Origin: an uncultured Peptococcaceae bacterium
GTDB lineage: Bacteria > Bacillota > Limnochordia > Darwinibacteriales > Darwinibacteriaceae
Direction of reading: 5' to 3'
NCBI GenBank assembly: GCA_937988745.1
Contig: CALKAR010000069.1
Location: 1-12,427, forward strand
Length of the DNA stretch: 12,427 bases
Shown: positions 1 to 5,399 of the stretch, one piece after another
Position numbering within the stretch: the first letter of the stretch is position 1
Layout of the letters: the number at the start of each line of letters is the position of its first letter
Translations under genes and position numbers: made by a program
Notes under the pieces: generated by a model
The model's database searches: none
What the model saw: only the letters and a program-made list of their open reading frames with translations
What the model was told of the DNA's origin: nothing

Positions 1-294
1 AAAGATGAAAATGGACGATCTGTTTATTTTGTGAAAGCTACCAAAGAAGACTGGATCGAACATAGAGCTAATAAAAAACAGTTATCGGATAACATAGAAG
101 AGCAAGCAAAAGAACATAAATGGAATAAGATCGGAAATACGCTTGTTGATGATGATTATATTGATAAATATAAAAGAGATGATGAATCTCGAATAGAAGC
201 TAAAAAAAGAATTGAATCTGAGCTACAAGAAGAATTAAACAAAGTGCATGACGATGATAGACCACTAACAGAGATTTTAGGAATTAGAAAATAA
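1..294 (+). CDS. 3' fragment of an unrecognised charged protein
   Basis: The frame is open from the first base of the window to TAA at 292-294, giving the last 97 residues of a longer protein. A GTG at 31 could be read as a start, but it has no ribosome binding site before it and the frame upstream stays open, so I treat the gene as truncated by the window edge. The visible part is very hydrophilic, rich in Lys, Asp and Glu, and has a heptad-like stretch (roughly residues 60-82 of the fragment) that could form a helix or coiled coil. There is no signal peptide, membrane segment or motif that I recognise, so I give no function. It is followed by an intrinsic terminator and appears to be a transcription unit separate from the polyketide operon. 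Confidence 0.6.
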   Translation, partial: KDENGRSVYFVKATKEDWIEHRANKKQLSDNIEEQAKEHKWNKIGNTLVDDDYIDKYKRDDESRIEAKKRIESELQEELNKVHDDDRPLTEILGIRK

Positions 295-312
295 GTTCTA
301 ACTATAAGAAAA

Positions 313-345
313 GCGCTATACCCATTGGATATAGCGCCTTTTTTT
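313..345 (+). terminator. Intrinsic terminator after the first gene
   Basis: An 8-bp perfect stem (gcgctata at 313-320 pairing with tatagcgc at 330-337) has a 9-nt loop and is followed by a run of seven T (339-345). It starts 18 bp after the stop codon of the upstream fragment. This is a textbook Rho-independent terminator for the plus strand. Confidence 0.88.
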
Positions 346-370
346 GCCTTTTAATCTATTGTGAAATAAG

Positions 371-401
371 GATTTAAGGCTTGCTCATTATGCCTTAAAT
401 C
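371..401. repeat. Small perfect inverted repeat
   Basis: gatttaaggc (371-380) is perfectly inverted as gccttaaatc (392-401), giving a 10-bp stem with an 11-nt loop. The plus-strand 3' side has only a weak T-tract (ctttaataatt) and the minus-strand side has none, so it is at best a weak terminator. It may simply be a transcript-end hairpin between converging units. Confidence 0.5.
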
Positions 402-414
402 TTTAATAATTACA

Positions 415-501
415 TCATTTAATGAATTTTGCATTGTCTAATAACATCATACATTCTTTACGATTTGGCTCGAAATTAGCAGGGGAAATATTCCCTTCTC
501 T
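415..501 (-). pseudogene. Possible scrap of an IS3-family transposase tail
   Basis: On the minus strand the frame from 501 to a TGA at 415-417 encodes 28 residues containing EGNISPANFE. This resembles the GYxSPxxFE/YE pattern that closes many IS3-family OrfB proteins. Nothing upstream in this frame continues the match: a stop sits at 502-504. No terminal inverted repeat is visible beside it. The resemblance rests on fewer than ten residues and may be chance. Confidence 0.2.
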
Positions 502-602
502 CTATGTCAGGATAGTTGTCACCCCTTAGAGTATGATTATGCGGATTGAAAACACGCGTCAAGAAGAAAAAATAGACTGCTTAGCAACCCGAATTCGTCC
601 GC

Positions 603-1130
603 TTAAGGTAAATTTTGTTGTAGGAAAAATTTTTGTTGTCCATTAAACATGGTTTTATCAATTAAGTGAAATCCAAGCTGCTGATAACCGAACAAGTGCT
701 TTTTATTGCAGGTCATATATATAACTTTAATTCCTAGATCGCGAATAAACTCTGCTGCTTTTTCAACAAGACAGATCAAAACGACTTTCCTTCCAACCAT
801 TGCCTTATTTGTAAATAAAACAGTGCCTTCCGCAGTTATTCCTTGCTCCTTATTCGCAGTAAATCCTATCTTTTCATACTGCGTTTGTGCTTGCATATCC
901 AGATTGATCATAATTGCGCCTATGATCGTGCCATCAACCTCTGCCACAAAGACTTGTTGACTCGCATATGGAATAATTGTTTTAGCTCGTTTTGTATCAT
1001 GATCAAACTCCCACTGTCCTTTATATAAATCTGACGAATAATGGGAAAATGCAGTGTACATGGCCGTTTCCAGTTGGAGGATATCTGTTTGATTAGTTAT
1101 ATCCAAACTTCGAATATTAAGCGTAGCCAT
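603..1130 (-). CDS. GNAT-like N-acetyltransferase family protein
   Basis: This 175-residue protein has the size and strand pattern of a GNAT acyltransferase, a family that moves an acyl group from acyl-CoA to an amine. Residues 60-76 (VFVAEVDGTIIGAIMIN) match the central beta-strand pair that precedes the acetyl-CoA site. Residues 132-154 (LGIKVIYMTCNKK, then GYQQLGF) match the family's final strand and 'G-Y-x-x-L-G-F' motif. The pyrophosphate-binding Q/RxxGxG/A loop (motif A) is not obvious; the corresponding stretch around residues 110-125 looks degenerate, so substrate and activity are uncertain. There is no signal peptide, so it should be cytoplasmic. The ATG at 1130 has an aaggg ribosome binding site 9 nt upstream. 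The gene diverges from the export/PKS operon and shares its 221-bp promoter region. A role in the same pathway is possible but unproven. Confidence 0.75.
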   Translation of the reverse strand: MATLNIRSLDITNQTDILQLETAMYTAFSHYSSDLYKGQWEFDHDTKRAKTIIPYASQQVFVAEVDGTIIGAIMINLDMQAQTQYEKIGFTANKEQGITAEGTVLFTNKAMVGRKVVLICLVEKAAEFIRDLGIKVIYMTCNKKHLFGYQQLGFHLIDKTMFNGQQKFFLQQNLP

Positions 1131-1168
1131 AGTTTACAACCCTTAAAAATTACCAAAATAAGAAAAAA

Positions 1169-1174
1169 ATTATA
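1169..1174 (-). promoter_or_regulatory. Probable -10 box for the acetyltransferase gene
   Basis: On the minus strand this hexamer reads TATAAT, a perfect sigma-70 -10 box, placed to give a leader of about 30 nt before the ATG at 1130. No good -35 hexamer is seen at 16-18 bp, so the call rests on the -10 and its position. The surrounding DNA is very AT-rich, which makes chance matches common. Confidence 0.4.
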
Positions 1175-1278
1175 CTAATAATAATCTTAATTCATCATTT
1201 TATTTACGCCTCATTTGATCTACACCAACCTTTCTAACATCATTGTTTAAATTTGACCTTTTTTATCATTTACATCAA

Positions 1279-1308
1279 TTGACAATGATTTTTTTACGTT
1301 ATGATAAT
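1279..1308 (+). promoter_or_regulatory. Probable sigma-70 promoter of the export/PKS operon
   Basis: A consensus TTGACA (1279-1284) is followed after 18 bp by GATAAT (1303-1308, five of six matches to the -10 consensus). Transcription would begin near 1315 and leave a leader of roughly 37 nt before the ATPase start at 1352. No other promoter-like pair this good is seen before the operon, and the operon genes are too tightly packed to need others up to the PKS. Confidence 0.55.
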
Positions 1309-1332
1309 TTTTCTTAATGATTACTTTTGAAA
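1285..1332 (+). repeat. Three ATGAT-type direct repeats at 16-bp pitch over the promoter
   Basis: ATGAT occurs at 1285, 1301 and 1317, exactly 16 bp apart, each followed by NNNTTT. The first copy abuts the -35 box, the second overlaps the -10 box and the third falls at or just after the expected start of transcription. Such an arrangement could be an operator array. The region is extremely AT-rich, so chance cannot be excluded. Confidence 0.3.
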
Positions 1333-1351
1333 TTTAAACTATTAACCAAAA

Positions 1352-2026
1352 ATGTATTGTCCAGTTATTTCCATTTCCTCCGTCGTAAAAAACTATCAGA
1401 TAGGAGACTCCATATTCCATGCCCTTAAAAATGTGAATATGGAGGTTTTTGCTGGTGCCTTTATCGCTATAAAGGGTCCCTCAGGCAGTGGAAAAAGTAC
1501 GCTTCTTAATATTTGCGGACTTATTGATACGGCGGATGAGGGGTCTTATTTATTAAATGGTCAAAATGTCAACAAATTGACAGATAACGAAAAAACCATG
1601 TTAAGGCGTCATGCTATCGGGTTTATTTTTCAAAGTTATAACTTAGTTCCAGTAATGACCGTTAGAGACAATATTGAATACCCATTAATTTTACTTAATA
1701 TCCCACATAATGAACGACAAAAAAAAGTGGATGATATGTTAGAACAAGTTGGTTTGACAGGGCTAGCAGAACGCAGACCGGACCAACTTTCTGGGGGACA
1801 ACGTCAACGAGTGGCTATCGCTAGAGCTCTCATCAAATCACCCAAATTAGTTATTGCAGATGAACCGACTGCCAATCTCGACACACAAACAGCAACACAA
1901 ATTATTCAACTGATGAAAGCATTAGGAAATCAACACAATGCCACTTTTCTAATTGCAACTCATGACGAAAGAATGTCCATTCATTGTGATCATGTTTATG
2001 TAATTACTGATGGAGTGCTGCAATGA
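1352..2026 (+). CDS. LolD/MacB-type ABC transporter ATPase
   Basis: This 224-residue protein is the cytoplasmic ATPase that would power the permease encoded next to it. All ABC motifs are present in order: Walker A GPSGSGKST (42-50), Q-loop FIFQSYNL (Gln94), signature LSGGQ (146-150), Walker B LVIADEP with catalytic Glu171, and the switch histidine His204 in ATHD. The FIFQSYNLVPVMTVRDNIEYPL stretch and the short length are typical of the LolD/MacB/FtsE group, which drives substrate extrusion from the inner membrane without a transport tunnel. It is the first gene of the operon and its stop overlaps the permease start by 4 bp, so the two are probably translationally coupled. The ATG at 1352 has no clear Shine-Dalgarno sequence, so initiation may be weak. 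By context it would serve lipid or lipoprotein export; it is not the housekeeping LolD, which normally sits with lolC and lolE. Confidence 0.93.
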   Translation: MYCPVISISSVVKNYQIGDSIFHALKNVNMEVFAGAFIAIKGPSGSGKSTLLNICGLIDTADEGSYLLNGQNVNKLTDNEKTMLRRHAIGFIFQSYNLVPVMTVRDNIEYPLILLNIPHNERQKKVDDMLEQVGLTGLAERRPDQLSGGQRQRVAIARALIKSPKLVIADEPTANLDTQTATQIIQLMKALGNQHNATFLIATHDERMSIHCDHVYVITDGVLQ

Positions 2027-3240
2027 ATATGTGGCTATTGGCTTGGTATAACATTTTACGTGAACGCCGTCGCTCTACTCTCACTATTCTCATCACCGCA
2101 TTAGGCTGTGTTTCAATGTTGGTAGCAGGTGGCTTTGCCCTCTACACCTATGAACAACTTGAGGAGGGTGCAGCATATCAGTTTGGACATATTACAGTAA
2201 CAACAAAAAACCAAGCTCTTTTGGATGAAGAAGAGCCTTTGCAATATGGGATTGAAAATTATCCCGCATTCATAGAACAATTATCAAAAATCAAACAACT
2301 TCAAACATTACTACCTAAAGTTGAGCTTTCAGGACTTATTTCTAATGGCAACAAATCCATTCCTTTCATGGGAGTAGGTGCCGATATTCCGGCAGAGAAA
2401 AAAATCTTAAAAGATATGTTGAGCATTTCACAAGAAGAATTAGATGAAAGTATCAATACCTATGGAGCAAATATTGTTCTCATTGGCCAAGGTTTAGCCC
2501 GTAGTCTAAATGCTCAGCAAGGAACCGGACTAACTCTCTTATCAACAACGACAAAAGGCAGTATGAATGCTATTGATGTAGTTGTAGCAGGAATCGTGGC
2601 AACGGGTTGGAAAGAAGTAGATCAACGACTAATTTATATGAATGTTGGTCTCGCTCAAAGGTTATTGATGGGTGACAAATTGAGTGCATTGTCATTATAT
2701 TTAACAGATACAAAACACACACACACCGTATTAGAAACACTTAAAGCAGAATACCCTGAATATAGTTTTAAACCATGGTGGGAACAGGCTGTTTATTATC
2801 AGTCAGTACGTCAATTATATAACCGAATTTTTGGTCTCCTTGGGATCATTATTTCTTTCCTTGTTTTTTTCTCTGTTTCCAACACTCTAACTATGGCTGT
2901 CGTTGAGCGAACCCGCGAAATTGGAACTTTGCGAGCCCTAGGCACCTTACCAAAAGAAATCGTCAACCAGTTTCTCAGAGAAGGCATTCTAATGGGGATA
3001 GCAGGAACTGTTTTAGGCATTTTAATTTCGATGATAATCGTTTTTATTCTGCCTTATGCAGGGTTACAAATGCCTCCTCCTCCTGGGAGAACTGTCGGCT
3101 ATCCATTATTGGTTAGTGCTTCTTTTTCACTCTATGCCGTCACAGCCATAGGAATTATTATTTTATGTGCAGCTGCAGCTTGGCTAGCAAGTTATAAGGC
3201 GGCAAAAAAACCCATTGTCGAGGCATTAATTCATGTGTAG
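2023..3240 (+). CDS. FtsX/MacB-like ABC permease
   Basis: This 405-residue inner-membrane protein has the four-helix layout of the LolC/LolE/MacB family. TM1 is about residues 18-42, then comes a periplasmic domain of about 225 residues (MacB_PCD type), then TM2 about 269-293, TM3 about 321-345 and TM4 about 367-391. The cytoplasmic loop after TM2 carries the hallmark ERTREIGTLRALG (295-307), the coupling helix region of FtsX-domain permeases. These transporters work by mechanotransmission, lifting a substrate from the membrane's outer leaflet to a periplasmic partner. A single permease gene suggests a homodimer, unlike the LolC/LolE pair. The ATG lies in an ATGA overlap with the ATPase stop, with ggag 7 nt upstream. 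The 3' end overlaps the LolA-like gene by 8 bp, which places ATPase, permease and chaperone in one unit. Confidence 0.92.
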   Translation: MNMWLLAWYNILRERRRSTLTILITALGCVSMLVAGGFALYTYEQLEEGAAYQFGHITVTTKNQALLDEEEPLQYGIENYPAFIEQLSKIKQLQTLLPKVELSGLISNGNKSIPFMGVGADIPAEKKILKDMLSISQEELDESINTYGANIVLIGQGLARSLNAQQGTGLTLLSTTTKGSMNAIDVVVAGIVATGWKEVDQRLIYMNVGLAQRLLMGDKLSALSLYLTDTKHTHTVLETLKAEYPEYSFKPWWEQAVYYQSVRQLYNRIFGLLGIIISFLVFFSVSNTLTMAVVERTREIGTLRALGTLPKEIVNQFLREGILMGIAGTVLGILISMIIVFILPYAGLQMPPPPGRTVGYPLLVSASFSLYAVTAIGIIILCAAAAWLASYKAAKKPIVEALIHV

Positions 3241-4018
3241 ATATTTATTTATTATTTTCCCACTCTTGTTCACTCCAGCATTAGCGTCAGAAAATGTCAG
3301 TAGCATGCTTAAAAAAGCTGATTTATTTCGCATTCCAGCAGAGTCAGTCCGTGCAGAGGCACGCGTTGAATTATTTAAAAACGACAAATTTGATAAAGAA
3401 CGTTTATACACCGTATATGTAAAACCAAAAAGACGCTCTCTTATAATAATGAGATCACCCAGTGAGATTGGTCAAAAAGTATTAATGCTAGCTAACCAAT
3501 TTTGGCTCTTGATGCCTGACAGTCAGCGGCCTTTACGTATTACAGCAAACCAAAAGTTATTGGGCGAAGCATCAACGGGGGATATTGCCAGTATGACTTG
3601 GAGCGATGATTACTCTGGTCAGGTTGAAAAAAAAGTGACATGTCCTGAGGTTCCTAGCACTTTAAAAAAATATATTTTCCCTTCTGTTAATGAAATTACA
3701 TCTGATTGCTTAGTGTTGAATCTTAAAGCTGTCGAAACAGGAGTGACGTATGCCAGCGTTAAATTATATCTTGAGGCAGAAACAAAACTACCGATAAAGG
3801 CTGATCTTTTTGTAGATTCAGGCAAAAGAGCAAAAGAAGCTTGGTATTTTGCTGATGAGCACCAAGGACGCAAACATATATTAACCATGGTGTTACTAAA
3901 TGACATCGAAGTCAATCAACGTACTGTTGTTAATTACAACAATATAAGTATCAAGGAAGCACCTGATGAGTTTTTTAATCCTGCCGCCTTAATACGTAAC
4001 TCATTATCAGGTTGGTAA
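3233..4018 (+). CDS. LolA-like periplasmic lipid/lipoprotein carrier
   Basis: This 261-residue exported protein has an N-terminal signal peptide (residues 1-18, probable cleavage after PALA). There is no lipobox cysteine, so the mature form should be soluble in the periplasm. The region around residues 60-122, with alternating strands, SPSEIGQKVLML, FWLLMPDSQRPLRI and an EASTGDIASM stretch, matches the 'outer membrane lipoprotein-sorting protein' family (LolA-like beta-sheet cup with a hydrophobic cavity). Residues 170-245 give further strands, including LPIKADLF. The mature protein has two cysteines (137 and 159) that could form a disulfide. The start codon overlaps the end of the permease gene by 8 bp, with a gagg motif 9 nt upstream. 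Proteins of this family recur next to FtsX-type ABC genes; here it would take cargo from the permease and pass it to the barrel encoded downstream. Cargo identity is inferred only from context. Confidence 0.85.
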   Translation: MCRYLFIIFPLLFTPALASENVSSMLKKADLFRIPAESVRAEARVELFKNDKFDKERLYTVYVKPKRRSLIIMRSPSEIGQKVLMLANQFWLLMPDSQRPLRITANQKLLGEASTGDIASMTWSDDYSGQVEKKVTCPEVPSTLKKYIFPSVNEITSDCLVLNLKAVETGVTYASVKLYLEAETKLPIKADLFVDSGKRAKEAWYFADEHQGRKHILTMVLLNDIEVNQRTVVNYNNISIKEAPDEFFNPAALIRNSLSGW

Positions 4019-4019
4019 C

Positions 4020-5342
4020 ATGAGATTAAGATTCTTTTTTTCTGCTTTTTTTCTAGGTTTTCTGTACTCAAATCAGGTCTATTCTGAAAATCTGACAGAT
4101 AAAGAACTAACTACTGCCAATCCAAAAAGCATCAACAACCCATCTGAAACAGAGGCTAAAGACTATTATTTACATATGGGGCTCACTCTTTCCCCTTCCT
4201 TACTAAATATCAATAAAAAAAGCCTCTATTATGTTCCCGAGTCACTCGGTTACCTATCAGAAAAAACCATGAGAAATGATCTTGACTTTAGGTTTTCCAA
4301 AGGAGGACTTAACGTTCAAGGATTATTAAGGCAATCCTTAGATTCAAAAAAAAGTAGTCATTATCGTGGAATAGTCAATCAAGCGTATTATGACGGTCAG
4401 TTTTCATCAAGTTTAGGATGGACCGTAGGAAAAAAGGTAATGACATGGGGGGTGGGCTTTGGTTTCAAACCACTTGATCTTATTCAGCGCGAAGATGTAC
4501 GTTTGATGAACCCAGAACCATTGGTTGGAAAGTATATTTTTTCCCTTGATAAATACACAGCAAATCAATCATGGTCTATGATTTTAGCCAACCCGTTCAT
4601 GGAAAGGAAAAACAACGAAGACAGAGATCCTTCGCTTACATTACGTTGGTATCGCTTCGCTGGTAACAGTGATTTATATGGAATCTTCCGCCTTTCAAAA
4701 AAAAGAAAGATAGAAATGGGGTTAGGTTTTACTCATATTATTGGTGATAAATGGTCTATTCATGGAGCTGGGCTTTTTCAAGAACGTAGTCATCAAAAAA
4801 AGAACGCCCTACTTGGTAGCAGAAAATATTTTTCTAATAGCGACCCCATGCGAGAAGGGCATTATGGCAATCATTTAAAAGCTGTCTTAGGCCTTCAATG
4901 GACAGGCTCCTCAGGTTGGAGCGTCCTACTTGAAGGATGGTATGACGGCGATGCATACAAAAGAAAAGACTGGAAAGCACTACATGCGTTGACACGAGAG
5001 CAAAGAGCAATGTCTACACACGTACCGTCTGTTCTTTCTCATGGAAATATAGCGGCATCAAGCCAAGCTTATCTTGCTCCAAACTTAATGCGTGAAAATT
5101 TATTACTACGTATTTCTTATGATAATCGTAATGGATTTCTCATTTATGGAGACATATTAACGACTCCTTCAGATGGTGGGATGGTTTATACCCTAGGCGC
5201 ATCATGGGAACGAAATCGCAGCAAATTAACGATGGGTTGGCGCCACTATCAAAGAAAGAACAATTCAGCTTATGGTCATTCACCCATTAACTCTGGTGTT
5301 TGGTTGCAATGGCGCCTGATGTTACCAGTTAACTTCGAATAA
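4020..5342 (+). CDS. Predicted outer-membrane beta-barrel protein
   Basis: This 440-residue protein begins with a signal peptide (residues 1 to about 22, hydrophobic core FFFSAFFLGFLYS). It then alternates short amphipathic strands with polar turns throughout, which is typical of an outer-membrane barrel. Examples are DLDFRFSKGGLNVQGLLRQ (88-104), SLGWTVGKKVMTWGVGFGF (131-149), SLTLRWYRF (205-213), IEMGLGFTHI (231-240), WSVLLEGWYDG (300-310), MVYTLGASW (388-396) and the last strand SGVWLQWRLMLPVNF (425-439). It ends in Phe-Glu, not the more usual terminal Phe. The GKKVMTWGVGFGFKPLD stretch (137-153) looks like a conserved family motif, but I cannot name the family with confidence (DUF1302-type is one possibility). 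It starts 1 bp after the LolA-like gene's stop, so it is part of the same module and probably the outer-membrane acceptor or exit for that carrier. Confidence 0.75.
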   Translation: MRLRFFFSAFFLGFLYSNQVYSENLTDKELTTANPKSINNPSETEAKDYYLHMGLTLSPSLLNINKKSLYYVPESLGYLSEKTMRNDLDFRFSKGGLNVQGLLRQSLDSKKSSHYRGIVNQAYYDGQFSSSLGWTVGKKVMTWGVGFGFKPLDLIQREDVRLMNPEPLVGKYIFSLDKYTANQSWSMILANPFMERKNNEDRDPSLTLRWYRFAGNSDLYGIFRLSKKRKIEMGLGFTHIIGDKWSIHGAGLFQERSHQKKNALLGSRKYFSNSDPMREGHYGNHLKAVLGLQWTGSSGWSVLLEGWYDGDAYKRKDWKALHALTREQRAMSTHVPSVLSHGNIAASSQAYLAPNLMRENLLLRISYDNRNGFLIYGDILTTPSDGGMVYTLGASWERNRSKLTMGWRHYQRKNNSAYGHSPINSGVWLQWRLMLPVNFE

Positions 5343-5348
5343 AACATT

Positions 5349-5374
5349 TGGAATCAGTTGTTATTCCATTTTTT
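5349..5374 (+). terminator. Weak hairpin plus T-run before the PKS gene (possible attenuator)
   Basis: tggaat (5349-5354) and attcca (5363-5368) form a 6-bp stem with an 8-nt loop, directly followed by six T (5369-5374). With only two G-C pairs it is weak. It sits in the only real gap of the operon, 7 bp after the barrel gene, and could cause partial termination so that less PKS than exporter mRNA is made. Confidence 0.35.
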
Positions 5375-5388
5375 CAAAAATCATTAAT

Positions 5389-5393
5389 AGGAG
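5389..5393 (+). promoter_or_regulatory. Strong ribosome binding site of the PKS gene
   Basis: aggag lies 6 nt before the ATG at 5400 and is the best Shine-Dalgarno sequence in the operon. It fixes the PKS start, which also fits because the ketosynthase domain begins at the first residues. Confidence 0.7.
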
Positions 5394-5399
5394 CTTATT

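Larger units (their letters stand above)
346..602. other. Intergenic stretch with no convincing gene
   Basis: No ORF with good coding character lies between the terminator and the end of the acetyltransferase gene. It contains one perfect inverted repeat (371-401) and a short minus-strand open stretch (415-501) whose translation vaguely resembles the tail of an IS3-family transposase. Nothing else is evident. It lies downstream of both flanking genes, which converge here, so it is not expected to hold their promoters. Confidence 0.5.

Noticed and set aside
539..646. Small plus-strand ORF of 35 codons beginning MRIENTRQ
   Set aside because: No ribosome binding site or recognisable motif, and it runs into the antisense of the acetyltransferase 3' end.
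706..1028. Two plus-strand ORFs opposite the acetyltransferase gene
   Set aside because: They are antisense shadows; the minus-strand frame has a good RBS and family motifs, while these have neither.
1297..1315. Fur-box-like sequence around the operon promoter
   Set aside because: About 11 of 19 positions match the classical consensus, which is expected by chance in DNA this AT-rich; nothing in the operon is iron-related.
1352..3240. Housekeeping lolD/lolC or macB macrolide exporter
   Set aside because: Housekeeping Lol uses a LolC/LolE pair, and MacB has ATPase and permease fused and pairs with MacA. Here there are separate genes, one permease, a LolA-like protein and a barrel, so a dedicated exporter fits better and no established symbol was assigned.
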